Source: Aegilops tauschii subsp. strangulata (Eukaryota; Streptophyta; Magnoliopsida; Poales; Poaceae). From it: 64,000 nucleotides of DNA. The DNA lies in the NCBI RefSeq assembly GCF_002575655.3, contig NC_053040.3:156737148-156801147 (forward strand), in the 5' to 3' direction. A program made the position numbers and the translations under genes. A model generated the notes under the pieces. That model was not told where the DNA came from. It was given only the letters and a program-made list of their open reading frames with translations, and made no database searches. Position 1 is the first letter of the stretch; each line of letters opens with the position of its first letter. Positions 44,547 through 55,117 of the stretch are shown here, piece after piece.

Positions 44547-45170
44547 CACTGGTACGCATCGGTCCTAAACAAACGGTTTTTAACCCCTTTCCGTGATGGC
44601 ATTTGGAACCGTCGCCAAGTGAGTGTGGGCAATAGGGGGGGTCCTTCCCACACGACCCAGAAACCGTCGGGGATATGCCCTCCCGGCACACACACTCGGC
44701 AAAATGAGGTCGTGTGCGACCGACGAGCGCTCAAATACGGAAATACGTACAGTAGAGCTAAAAAATACAATTATACGGTGAAATTGTTTCTGGTCGCAAG
44801 TACATCCCGCACAGTCAGTCCCCGCTAAACGTTTTCGTTCGTATGTACATCTCACACAGTTGCTCCAAGGAAAACGTTTCCGTTCACAGGTACATCACAC
44901 ACAATTTTTCCCGTTAAATCATTTGCGTTATTGAATGTATCACACACGGTCCATAGAAAAAACTGTGTGGCAAAGGCTGTCCATCACACACAATTTTTAT
45001 GTGGTAAACGTTTGCGCAAGGTGGCCTAACGCAAACAGTTTTCAAGAGAAAGTCGTGTGTGATTGTTCATTGATCCAACACGGTTTATTCCTAGAAACTG
45101 TGTGCGTTGCCTGAGGTCATCGCCCACGGTATTTTTTCAACAACCGTTTGCAATAGCAAAACCCAATTAG
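44547..45170. repeat. Left subterminal repeats of the 11-kb CACTA
   Basis: Words such as CACACGGTCC, AAACTGTGTG, AACGTTTGCG, AACGCAAACAG, CAACACGGTTTATTC and AACCGTTTGC recur every 30-50 bp in both orientations. They correspond to TGCG/CACACGG half-sites, as expected for transposase-binding subterminal repeats. The matching right set lies at 55,118-55,546. Confidence 0.75.
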
Positions 45171-45409
45171 CAGGCTAATTCGCCATTAGCAGGCTAATTA
45201 TCCAATTATTCATAATCCATTTATTAATCTAATTGACATTTCATATTAAGTACACAATATATTTCATTTCCATATTAAGGAAGCAGAATTTCATAATTGA
45301 AATACATCAGAGTACAACATGATATAGCTTCAACACTCAGCTACCCCATTACACAACTGCACTAGCAGCAAGTTCCACATGCAACATGTAGTACCTTTCG
45401 AAATTAGCA

Positions 45410-45661
45410 TCATAGACGGTATATAGACAGATGCATCTCATCTGGAAAACTGCTGAAGCGGAAGGCAAATATTGAGCCTTCATTCATGTTGAAGGTCTTT
45501 GCAACTTTAGGCCAGTGCCTGTGGATGATTGACCGTCCGTCCTTCGTCCTCTTCAGGAACACTTCAATATTGAACCGTGGGTGTTGTATGAAAACCTTCC
45601 TCGCCTCCTGACCATAGAGGTGGTTTGAGAGGTAATCATCAGTGAACTGCTTTGGAAAGGC
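45410..45661 (-). CDS. B3-type DNA-binding domain exon carried by the CACTA
   Basis: On the minus strand a splice acceptor (TGCTTTCAG) is followed by AFPKQFTDDYLSNHLYG. The frame continues with FNIEVFLKRTKDGRSIIH, HWPKVAKTFNMNEGS and FAFRFSS, and stops at 45,410. The pattern of F-P-K at the start, a basic middle, a Trp-x-Lys then Phe before an acidic-Gly turn and a final F-x-F is that of the plant B3 fold. B3 domains bind DNA in ARF, RAV and REM transcription factors. At about 83 residues it is slightly shorter than a full B3 and would be a terminal exon. Upstream exons are not identified. The long AT-rich stretch upstream looks like an intron. The frame is open, but its expression is unproven. 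Confidence 0.5.
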   Translation of the reverse strand, partial: AFPKQFTDDYLSNHLYGQEARKVFIQHPRFNIEVFLKRTKDGRSIIHRHWPKVAKTFNMNEGSIFAFRFSSFPDEMHLSIYRL

Positions 45662-45689
45662 CTGAAAGCAAGGATGTGCATAAATATAG

Positions 45690-46345
45690 CACTTGTATAT
45701 GTTTCTCATGTATTAAGTGCAGCCAAATTTGATTTATTCCTCACATGCACAACAATACAAAATTCTACCCACGACAATTGGACATCGCATTGCATAATTG
45801 AACCAAGCAGTTAACTAAACACCACAACAACTGAACCAAACATTAACCGAGCACCACATTGCACAATATAACATACTCCTAATAGAAGATCAGACAGTTA
45901 ACCAAACAGTTAACTACAACCAATTGTAGCAATTGTATTTGTTTCTCATGTATTTACTACAGCCAAATTCAATTTATTCCTCACATGGTATACAATAACA
46001 AAATGCACCCACAACTATTGAACATCGCATTGCAGTATTGAACCAAACAGTTAACTAAACACCACAACACAAATGAACAAAATGTTAATTGAGCACCACA
46101 TTGCACAATGTATAACCAAACCAAGCATGCTTGACAACTTGGAAATATAGCAATTGTATTAGTTTCTCATGTATTTTGTAAAGATAAATTCGACTTATTT
46201 CTCACATGGAAGACAATACAAAATTGCAGCATGAAGAATTGAACATCACATTTGCAGAACTGAACCAAACAGTTAACTGAAGACGACAACTAATTAACAA
46301 AACAATTAATAAGTGAGCACCACACTGCACGACATATAGAACAGA
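45690..46345 (-). repeat. Triplicated ~225-bp AT-rich unit upstream of the B3 exon
   Basis: The order GTTTCTCATGTATT..AGCCAAATTYRATTTATTCCTCACATG, then GAACATCGCATTGCA.TATTGAACCAA.CAGTTAACT, then GAGCACCACATTGCACAAT recurs from about 45,700, 45,945 and 46,165. Each copy is somewhat diverged. The location suggests repeats within an intron or spacer. Confidence 0.7.
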
Positions 46346-46462
46346 TACACTAGAGCAACAGATTGCATGGTAAAATTAGATAACACAATTCACTGTAATT
46401 TGTGAAGGAAAGGCAGGAGCAGCACACGCAACGGGTAAACCGAGCATGCTTAACCGGCGTAG

Positions 46463-46951
46463 CTAGCAAATGGCAAGGTGCTCCTCCAAGATCTGGGGGT
46501 CGGCACGAATGGCAGCCGTCGCGACCTCATCCGTGCATGCGACCGCGATTTGCTTCTCCGCTGCCAAATGCTCCTTGAGATCCTGGCTATAGTGCATGCA
46601 CCATGGCTTAGGGCGGCGCTTATTTGGTGGAGGGTCGGTGATTTGGGTGGAAGGTGTCGCGCTCGCGCCGGCGGTCGGGGCATGTGGGATGTGGAAGGAG
46701 GAGGAGGATGGGGGTCGGGTGTGGATTACCTGCCTGGATAGACATGGCCGAGCAGTGTGAAGGAGGGTCGCCGACGAGGAGGCGGCACTGCAAGCAAGGA
46801 GTGAAGGTTTCAACTTGGAAAGGAAGGCGGAAAGAGGGGAAATGTGGCTTTTGGTAAGGGGGAGGGGGCGGGGAGGTAGATATTTCTGCGGAAGCCGAAA
46901 ATTTGGAATCGCTTCAGCCAAAAAACTGGCGCGCAAAGTGTCATCACACAC
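46463..46951 (-). CDS. Hypothetical protein module in the CACTA
   Basis: This is an open minus frame of 162 codons. The first half is Pro/Ser-rich without a domain. The end (SQDLKEHLAAEKQIAVACTD, then EVATAAIRADPQILEEHLA) is helical and Ala/Glu-rich, in the style of the module at 47,233. I do not recognise a family. It may be an exon of a minus-strand gene together with the B3 exon, or a captured fragment. No splice sites are convincing. Confidence 0.3.
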   Translation of the reverse strand: MCDDTLRASFLAEAIPNFRLPQKYLPPRPLPLTKSHISPLSAFLSKLKPSLLACSAASSSATLLHTARPCLSRQVIHTRPPSSSSFHIPHAPTAGASATPSTQITDPPPNKRRPKPWCMHYSQDLKEHLAAEKQIAVACTDEVATAAIRADPQILEEHLAIC

Positions 46952-47040
46952 GGTGCCTTATTCAGAACTGTGTACGATATGTGGACATCACAAACAATTC
47001 AGATAGCTTAACCCGTGTGTGATGAGTTTGAACGTCAAAA
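46935..47040. repeat. Internal copy of CACTA subterminal words
   Basis: TCACACACGGTGCC, GAACTGTGTACGATATG, CACAAACAATTC and CCGTGTGTGATGAG occur in the same arrangement as at the element ends. They mark a module boundary inside the CACTA. Confidence 0.55.
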
Positions 47041-47232
47041 GTTTTGGTTCGAATTTCCATGGTTACAGTGGTCATCCACGTCATTGCATAATTTGGGTAC
47101 ACAAAGGAGACTACAGCACACCCACACTTCTTAATCGAGCAAGTTCAGCAATTAAATAGAGCTAGCTGACCTAAACATTACTCTAACAAATTAAAGACCG
47201 GCGCTCTTAATTAAACAAAACAAAGAGTACTA

Positions 47233-47620
47233 CTACGGCTGGTGCTCGTCGATCTCCGCCGCCGCCTCCATGTCCAGCTCGCGCCCGATGGTCTCCTGGG
47301 GAAGGGGCTCCATGGCATCCATCGCACCATACTCGGCAAGCATCTCACCATCCGCGTCCGCCACCTCTTTGGTAAAGGCCGCCACGAGCTGGGCGTGGGC
47401 GGACGCGATCTGGGCTTGGACGGGCTCCGTCGTCGCAAGGTATGCGGCAGAGGAACGGACAGCTGCTCGAACGCTCTCGGCGATTGCCAGCTCTTCGGCC
47501 GTGGGTTGCCGACCGTTGTCGGAGAAGCTTCATTCGATTTGTGCGGTGACCGCCAAGAGCTGGGCGTGGGCGGCCTCGACATGGTCGTGGGTGGCCTCCA
47601 TCAGGGCTAAGGCCGCCGCT
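47233..47620 (-). pseudogene. Ala-rich hypothetical protein module in the CACTA
   Basis: The minus strand, in a frame hidden behind the longer overlapping ORFs, reads MEATHDHVEAAHAQLLAVTA, a TGA near 47,527, then PTAEELAIAESVRAAVRSSA, IASAHAQLVAAFTKEVADAD and QETIGRELDMEAAAEIDEHQ, with a stop at 47,233. The HAQL(L/V)A(V/A) element is repeated, so two helical repeats of about 60 residues are likely. No known family. The stop suggests decay. The sense frame may extend upstream to about 47,870, but is less clear there. Confidence 0.4.
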
Positions 47621-48179
47621 ACGGAATGGACAGCTATTGTGCCGCTCTCGCCAGTTGTTATCCCCGAGGCAGATGATGCTGCCGCCACCTAAGAAGCAAC
47701 AACGACCATTTGGGCTGCCTTTGCCGTCCGGTCACAGATTGTGGCCACACTCATGCACCTTGTTAGCACGCGCATGGTGGTTGCGGCCGCGCTCTCGCTG
47801 GAGTGGGCCACTGAAGTTGCCCTCACGACGCGGGTCCATGTGCCCATCTTTCACCAGCGACGATTAAACAGTGAAATGATATTTGGGGAGCGAGCTAGTG
47901 TGCTTGAGACGCCGGCTGTGGACTGTAGCCGATGCACCTTCTCGCATAAGCCATGGGCGTACTATACACCGACGGTGCTCCAGAATATTTTGTGTTGCAT
48001 CTCACACGGTTGCTGATAATAAACTGTGTGCGATCTACTTGATTTTTCATCTTGATTTGAATTACATAATGGGGTCACATGGGCGATGGACGGTGTTTGA
48101 ATTGCTAGACCTTTTATCTGGAGTGAACATGCAACTATATGTGTGTTGTAAAAGAATAGGAATTATTCAGGGTTCGTTT

Positions 48180-51100
48180 GAACATTTTATATATTAAATT
48201 GGTTTTCTAGCCATTTCAGGTACACAATTCAAAATTAAACTACATGCACATGCTCCAGTGCATATAAATTGGTTGAAAAATCAAATTTGTGTCCTTGGGT
48301 GCATGCTTAGGTCCCATGCAAGAAATGGGGAAGAATTTGAAACACCAGGGCACCATTGATTGCCGGCCAAACATTGAGATGCCTGGTTTTTAAATTCTAG
48401 TAAATCCAAAACTCGTCTAAAATTCATGAAACTTGGCATGCTATCATGGAGCGGCATCAACATGCCGTGGTAAAAGATTTGTCCCATTTGGGGCAGGTTT
48501 GGGTATATGCTTCTCACAAACCGGAGCTTGTCACAACAAGCATGATGGTTTTCGGTAGGGAACGTCCCACCTTTGGGGACGAAATGATATCCATTGCCTC
48601 TTATTGCTTTCAAATTTTTTTCTCGTGTCAACATAGAACAACAGGGGTGTTGTGTGATTTTTTGTGATTTTTTGGGGTTCGTTTGGACATTTTTATGCAT
48701 TAACTGAGTTTTCAATGCATTTATGTGCATAATTCAAATTTGAACTACATGCACATGCTCCAGTGCATATAAATTGGTTGAAAAATCAAATATGTGTCCT
48801 TGGGTGCATGCTTAGGTCCCATGCAAGAAATGGGAATGAATTTCAAACACCAGGGCACCGTTGATTGCCGGCAAAACATTGAGATGCCTGATTTTTAAAT
48901 TCTAGTAAATCCAAAACTCACTTGAAATTCATGAAACTTGGCATGCTATCATGGAGCGGCATCAACATGCCGTGGTAAAAATTTTCTCCCATTTCGGGCA
49001 GGTTTGGGTATATGCTTCACACAAACCGGAGCTTCTCAGTTTTCGGTAGGGAACGTCCCACCTTTGGGGACGAACGATATCCATTGCCTCTTATTGCTTT
49101 CAAATTTTTTCTCGTGTCAACATAGAACAACAGGAGTGTTGTGTGAATTTTTGTGATTTTTCGGGGTTCGTTTGGACATTTTTATGCATTAACTGAGTTT
49201 TCAATGCACTTATGTGCAAATTCAAATTTGAACTATATGCACATGATCCAGTGCATATAAATTGGTTGAAAACTCAAATTTGTGTCCTTGGGTGCATGCT
49301 TAGGTCCCATGCAAGAAATGGGAATGAATTTCAAACACCAGGGCACTGTTGATTGCCGGCAAAACATAGAGATGCCTGGTTTTTAAATTCTAGTAAATCC
49401 AAAACTTGTCTGAAATTCATGAAACTTGGCATGCTATCATGGAGCGGCATCAACATGCCGTGGTAAATTTTTTGTCCCATTTGGGGCAGGCTTGGGTATA
49501 TGCTTCTCACAAACCGGAGCTTCTCACAACAAGCATGATGGTTTTCGGTAGGGAACGTCCCACCTTTAGGGACGAAATGATATCCATTGCCTCTTATTGC
49601 TTTCAAATTTTTTCTCGTGTCAACATAGAACAACAGGAGTGTTACGTGAATTTTTGTGATTTTTCGGGGTTCGTTTGGACATCTTTATGCATTAACTGAG
49701 TTTTCAATGCATTTATGTGCATAATTCAAATTTGAACTACATGCACATGCTCCAGTGAATATAAATTGGTTGAAAAATCAAATCTGTGTCCTTGGGTGCA
49801 TGCTTAGGTCCCATGCAAGAAATGGGAATGAATTTCAAACACCAGGGCACTGTTGATTGCCGGCAAAACATTGAGATGCCTGGTTTTTAAATTCTAGTAA
49901 ATCCAAAACTCATCTGAAATTCATGAAACTTGGCATGCTATCATGGAGCGACATCAACATGCCGTGGTAAATTTTTTGTCCCATTTGGGGCAGGTTTGGG
50001 TATATGCTTCTCACAAACTAGAGCTTCTCACAACAAGCATGATGGTTTTCGGTAGGGAACGTCCCACCTTTGGGGACGAAACGATATGCATTGCCTCTTA
50101 TTGCTTTCAATTTTTTTTCTCGTGTCAACATAGAACAACAGGAGTGTTGTGTGAATTTTTTGTGATTTTCGGGGTTCGTTTGGACATTTTTATGCATTAA
50201 CTGGGTTTTCAATGCATTTATGTGCACAATTCAAATTTGAACTACAAGCACATGCTCCAGTGCATATAAATTGGTTGAAAAATCAAATCTGTGTCCTTGG
50301 GTGCATGCTTAGGTCCCATGCAAGAAATGAGAATGAATTTCGAACACCAGGGCACCGTTGATTGCCGGCAAAACATTGAGATGCCTAGTTTTTAAATTTA
50401 GTAAATCCAAAACTCGTCTGAAATTCATGAAACTTGGCATAATATCATGGAGCAGCATCAACATGTCGTGGTAAATTTTTTGTCCCATTTGGGGCAGGTT
50501 TGGGTATATGCTTCTCACAAACCAAAGCTTCTCACAACAAGCGTGATGGTTTCACTAGGGAACGTCCCACCTTTGGGGACGAAACAATATCCATTGCCTC
50601 TTATTGCTTTCAAATTTTTTCTCATGTCAACATAGAACAATAGGAGTGTTGTGTGAATTTTTGTGATTTTTCGGGGTTCGTTTGGACATTTTTATGCATT
50701 AACTGAGTTTTCAATGCATTTATGTGCACAATTCGAATTTGAACTACAAGCACATGCTCCAGTGCATATAAATTGGTTGAAAAATCAAATCTGTGTCCTT
50801 GGGTGCATGCTTAGGTCCCATGCAAGAAATGGGAATGAATTTCAAACACCAGGGCATCGTTGATTGCCGGCAAAACATTGAGATGCCTCGTTTTTAAATT
50901 CTAGTAAATCCAAAACTCGTCTGAAATTCATGAAACTTGGCATGCTATCATGGAGCGGCACCAACATGCCGTGGTAAATTTTTTGTCCCATTTGGGGCAG
51001 GCTTGGGTATATGCTTCTCATAAATCGGAGCTTCTCACAACAAGCATGATGGTTTTCGGTAGGGAACGTCCCACCTGTGGGGACGAAACGATATCCATTG

Positions 51101-51540
51101 CCTCTTATTGCATTCAAATTTTTTCTCGTGTCAACATAGAACAACAGGAGTGTTGTGTGAATTTTTTTGATTTTTCGGGGTTCGTTTGGACATTTTTATG
51201 CATTAACTGAGTTTTCAACGCACTTATGTGCATAATTCAAATTTGAACTACATGCACATGCTCCAGTGCATATAAATTGGTTGAAAAATCAAATATGTGT
51301 CCTTGGGTGCATGCTTAGGTCACATGCAAGAAATGGGAATGAATTTCAAACACCAGGGCACCGTTGATTGCCAGCAAAACATTGAGTACTTTATTTTTAA
51401 ATTCTAATAAATCCCGAAGTCATCTGAAATTCATGAAACTTGGCATTCTATCATAGAATGGCACCCGATATGCTGTGGTATTTTTCGTGTCCATTTTGAG
51501 AGAAGGCGCACTCGAATAATGACAGCCAACAAAGGCATTT
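48180..51540. repeat. Tandem array of about seven ~500-bp units in the CACTA
   Basis: The landmark CACCAGGGCA occurs at about 48,341, 48,850, 49,337, 49,840, 50,345, 50,847 and 51,351, so the unit is about 488-509 bp and the copies are highly similar. Each has TTCATGAAACTTGGCAT, TCCCATTTGGGGCAGG, GGGAACGTCCCACCT and CCTTGGGTGCATGCTTAGGT. The first and last copies are the most diverged, as in arrays growing by unequal exchange. Every unit gives similar 70-100-codon ORFs on both strands with no domain, which follow from the repetition. I treat the array as non-coding. Confidence 0.9.
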
Positions 51541-51559
51541 AAAAAAACAGCTGCCACTT

Positions 51560-52110
51560 TAATATCTCAATGTTTGTATAATTCAAACCGTGTGCGTTCT
51601 GTTAACCATTCACGTGACGCCACGTGTCTTGGTTTTAATGGCTGTAGGAGGTGCCGTGCGGACAGCTGCTTGACCTTGACTGAACGAGAGGCGTGCGAGC
51701 ACCGTCCGGTGTGCAGGCTGACCGAGAGGCGTCCAAGCTGTCCTCGAATGTGCAGGCTCATCGGGAAGCGTGCGAGTTGTACGCTGCGCAGGCTCACTAG
51801 AAAGCGAGCCCTTTGACTTCCATGGCCGCCCGCCTTGCTCGCATCCTCTCCATTAATGGCGCCCAAGCTGCAATTTAATTCGCTTTTTAAATATAAAACA
51901 CTCATCACAAACGTTTAGTTAGAACACCCGTATGCAAACCGACAGCTTCCCCAGGAAGCCAAGAGAAAATGTGCCGAGCAGGATTTCTGCAGCTCTTGAT
52001 CACAAACGTTTTAGATATAACACCCGTATGCAAAGTGAGAGCAACGCAGGATTTGTGCATCCCTTCAACGCAAACGGTTGTTTTGGATGACCCGTGTGCA
52101 ACCACGTACA
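51560..52110. repeat. Second internal set of CACTA subterminal words
   Basis: AACCGTGTGCGTTCTG (51,586), ATCACAAACGTTTAGTTAGA (51,902), ATCACAAACGTTTTAG (51,998), AACGCAAACGGTTGTTTTGG (52,068) and ACCCGTATGCAAA (51,926 and 52,022) recur. They enclose a short GC-rich piece with repeated GAGGCGTGCGAG / CGAGAGGCGTCC words (51,690-51,800). Confidence 0.6.
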
Positions 52111-52530
52111 AACAATTTGGTAAGATTTGTCAATCCTTGTAACACTGTGATTTGTCAAAATATGAAGCTAAAAATCACTAGCAGTATCTAATTTTTGCAA
52201 CTAAAATTCAGTAATTAAGCATAGATTTCATTCATAGATTAAGCAGTCGTTCATAATTTATACAAACAGTTCAACTCGACAGCTGAACCGACCAAACTTT
52301 TCCCCAATTGTTGCCAACCACGTACTGAAATAGCTAGTTCAACTATATATACTAGCTCATTTTAAGTATGTTTTACAGTTCCACCACATCTATAGTCAGA
52401 TGAACTGAACAAAATAGCCCCTCCTACAGCGACAACTAATTTTAAGTACTACTACTACTGCTGCTGCTGCTGCGGAGGGGCTTTATACTACTTCCGGCTG
52501 CCTCTCCTCTGCCGAGCACGCTCAGTAAGA
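52111..52530. other. AT-rich spacer with (TAC)n(TGC)n
   Basis: No gene is seen. At 52,447-52,472 there is a TAC-repeat next to a CTG-repeat, the downstream edge of the next GC-rich module. Confidence 0.5.
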
Positions 52531-53160
52531 GGCGAAGGAGGAGGAGCCTATCGATGAGCTGGGCAACTGCAATACGGTGCCTGCCGCTGTTGTAGCTTCA
52601 GCGACGCTCACCTCGAACGCCCTCTGCCGCTCCAAACGACCCCTCTCGAAGCGGTGGTTCTCCTCGTAGATCTCCTGATTCCTCGCCTATGAGGCGGCGT
52701 GTGCCGCGGCCACGGCGGCGGTAAGGCTCTTTGCGTGCTCGACAAGGCGCTCCTCCTCCTCCCGCAGGAACTCGGTGTAGCGCGCAAGGTCGCTACGCAC
52801 GTGCGGGCATCCACCTCCGCCTCCCGCCTTCGGGCGGCGGTGGCGGTGCGGGTGATGACCCCGACGGTCGATGGTGGGCTGGCGGCCACGGCGGCCGACG
52901 ACGGGGTGGCGGCCACGACCACCACCTCCTGCCTTAGGGCCACGGTGGAGGAGCGGGTGATGGCCACAGTGGCCGGCAGTGGGGTGGGGGCCACGACGGC
53001 CACCTCCCGCCTTCCGGGCCGCGGCGGCGGAGCGGGCGATGGCCCTGGCTTTCGACGGTGGTGTGGCGGCAACGGCGGCCGGCAACAGCTGCCGATGGGC
53101 ACCGGCGGCGGAGCGTGTGGTGTGTGTTCCGCGCACACCCAACAAGGACGCCACACGCAC
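52530..53160 (-). CDS. GC-rich Ala/Gly/Arg module in the CACTA, coding status doubtful
   Basis: The minus frame from 53,160 to 52,687 (157 codons) is low-complexity at first (Gly/Arg/His/Pro). It ends with a sensible helical segment (DLARYTEFLREEEERLVEHA). After a stop at 52,687 the same frame goes on as another charged helix (NQEIYEENHRFERGRLERQR). A second minus frame and two plus frames of similar length overlap, which is expected at this GC content. I infer a captured exon with a coiled-coil end, broken by one stop. No family is recognised. Confidence 0.3.
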
Positions 53161-54264
53161 TACACTACGCCGGGGACTGCGCCACCGCCGCGGTGTAGCC
53201 TCCTAGCTGGAGCTGTCCTCCGATGACGACGGAGTGGCTGAGCGACGACGGCGGACCGGTGCCATTGGCGATTGCGGGAGAAGCAGACGAGATAAGCTAC
53301 ATGGAGGGAGGGGAAAATGCGACGCAGGACTCGCCGGACGTGAGGGTTTTTATAGCGGGCCGGTAAGCATTGGGATTTTGGGGGATTTCACCGAGTCGGG
53401 CGGGAAGCTTGCACGGGAACCTGCGAGGTTGCGTGGGAACAGGCTCACCGATGAATCATTGGCGCCACCGTTTGGCCAAAAGAACACCCCCGTGCGCTGC
53501 GCAAGCTTGCGCTATAAGCCGTCTGCGGCAGCGGGGTGACAAGACGTGCTAGAGGAGGACGAAAGACCACGTACACATAGGGTTAATAAAAAAACATTTG
53601 TGATTTAATTACCTACTATACCACCGTCCTGGTTTATAAATATGATTTAACTAATAAAATACGAATGCATGTCGCCAAAGATTATATAGTTGGATTTGTA
53701 TTTGAACAAGTTTCCAATTATATAATTTTTAAAACATGCATTAACATTTTGTTGGTTAAATTTGAGGGCAAAGTATGGCACATAATATAAAGGAGACTAT
53801 AGACTAGACGGAGGTGGTAGCACGCCGCTCTCTACGCAGCGACGCAACTGTCGGCCGGCTTGTAGGCGACCATTTCCTATGTGTTCAACTGCTCTATGTG
53901 TGTGGTTGCTTGCGGTTCAGGCGGTCGCGGCACGCTCTGCTCGCGTTCCGCCGCGCGCGCTCTGCTCTCGCGTCCCTCCGGGTGCTCTGCCCTCGTCCCT
54001 CCACGCGCGCTGCCAGTGTTTGGGGCCGGTGCACGATCACGCACGTTCGTGTGCAAGCGGTTGTGCCGGGCGCGGCGTGATGATGTAGTTACCCGCTGCA
54101 AAAACTGCCATGCAGACGCACCGAGAATCCACGCCGCCCGGCCCCCTTTTTATTCCTGCGGCCATTTACCTTCATCTCTCTTCTCACACGACCTAATAAG
54201 CACACCCACGAGAACACATACAGAGAGGACATCTAGCGGTTCCAATGGCGCTCCCCGTGGCTCA
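53161..54264. other. Spacer upstream of the exonuclease, partly GC-rich
   Basis: 53,230-53,540 is GC-rich and ends the previous module. 53,580-53,800 is AT-rich. 53,810-54,060 is again GC-rich, with repeated CTCGCGTYCCTCC/CGCG words. The next module starts near 54,180. An ORF runs in frame from 53,881 into the exonuclease, but its first 128 codons are Arg/Ser/Cys-rich and unlike any domain, so I treat them as untranslated. Confidence 0.5.
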
Positions 54265-54987
54265 ATGGTGCTCCCAGCGGCCGACGACGACAACGGCGGG
54301 CAGTTCACCACGCATCACGTAGTGGACACCCACATGAGGGGGAAGGCCCTCTCGGTGGTGTACACGAACGATGCGGTCTCGGTGGAGAGCTCCATCCAAA
54401 CTATGGAGCAGTTCCTTGCGGAGGACAAGTACCGAGTGGTCGGCTTCGACCTCGAGTACACCATCGGTCGTGCCGGGCATGATCAGAAGGTTGCTGTTAA
54501 CCAGTTGTGCGTGCGACATGACGTCCTCGTCTACCACTACCACCTTGCCACAAGGCCTTGCGAGCGTTTCTCCAGGTTTATCAACAGCTCCGACTACAGT
54601 TTCGCTACGGTGGACACCACCAACGATCTAAAAGCGCTCAAGGTTTCGGACTTGAAATGCCCGAATCTTGTCAACATCCAGCACCACTACAAGGTCTGGG
54701 GCAGCGACAAAAACAAATTGAACTCCCTGGTTGACCTTGCCTCAGCCATCATCGACCCCTACTACGCGAAGATGAAGGAAGAGAGCAATAAGGACAAGAA
54801 CGCCTGGCACAGTGTGTGGCATGAGAGACTGGATGATCAACATGTCAAGTACGCGGCCATGGACGCGTACACAAGCTACGAGATGTACAGGTGTATCATT
54901 GACATGAGGAACTGTCTTCTTCCTAACCCAGACGAGGGATCGAGCCACATAGCAGTGGCGGGAGTGTCACAAGAAGTAGATGACTAG
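54265..54987 (+). CDS. DEDDy 3'-5' exonuclease (WRN-exonuclease-like), carried by the CACTA
   Basis: The predicted protein has 240 residues from the ATG at 54,265. All DEDDy motifs are present: Exo I VVGFDLEYT (D62, E64), Exo II TTNDLKALK (D121) and Exo III KYAAMDAYTSYEMY (Y196, D200). This is the RNase D/Werner-type exonuclease fold, which removes nucleotides from 3' ends with two metal ions. Plant relatives include WRN-like exonucleases. The single exon has no stop or frameshift, and ends QEVDD then TAG. I chose this start because the residues after it are conserved in style and the in-frame extension back to 53,881 is low-complexity. An out-of-frame ATG lies 20 bases upstream in better context. 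There is no HRDC or helicase domain. It lies near the right end of the CACTA, in the opposite orientation to the other modules. Host DNA or RNA substrate unknown. Confidence 0.75.
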   Translation: MVLPAADDDNGGQFTTHHVVDTHMRGKALSVVYTNDAVSVESSIQTMEQFLAEDKYRVVGFDLEYTIGRAGHDQKVAVNQLCVRHDVLVYHYHLATRPCERFSRFINSSDYSFATVDTTNDLKALKVSDLKCPNLVNIQHHYKVWGSDKNKLNSLVDLASAIIDPYYAKMKEESNKDKNAWHSVWHERLDDQHVKYAAMDAYTSYEMYRCIIDMRNCLLPNPDEGSSHIAVAGVSQEVDD

Positions 54988-55117
54988 ATGATCGTTTCTC
55001 CTACTTTAGAATACATGCAATTGTTTATTGAGGTGTGTGAGAATGATGTGTATAGTCACTTATGTAATTAGATGTTTATTTCAGTTTTATATATATATAC
55101 ATGTTATTCTACTGTAG

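Noticed and set aside
48440..51210. Series of 70-110-codon ORFs on both strands with nearly identical proteins
   Set aside because: They repeat with the ~500-bp tandem unit, differ by frameshifts between units, and have no domain. They follow from the DNA repetition and are not a gene family.
48180..51540. CRISPR-like array
   Set aside because: The units are ~500 bp, contiguous and without unique spacers, in a plant genome.
52608..53226. Overlapping 150-180-codon ORFs on both strands
   Set aside because: High GC content removes stops in all frames. Only the minus-strand helical end is kept, at low confidence.
53881..54264. 128-residue N-terminal extension of the exonuclease
   Set aside because: Low-complexity Arg/Ser/Cys-rich translation of GC-rich leader DNA. 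The domain protein starts sensibly at 54,265.
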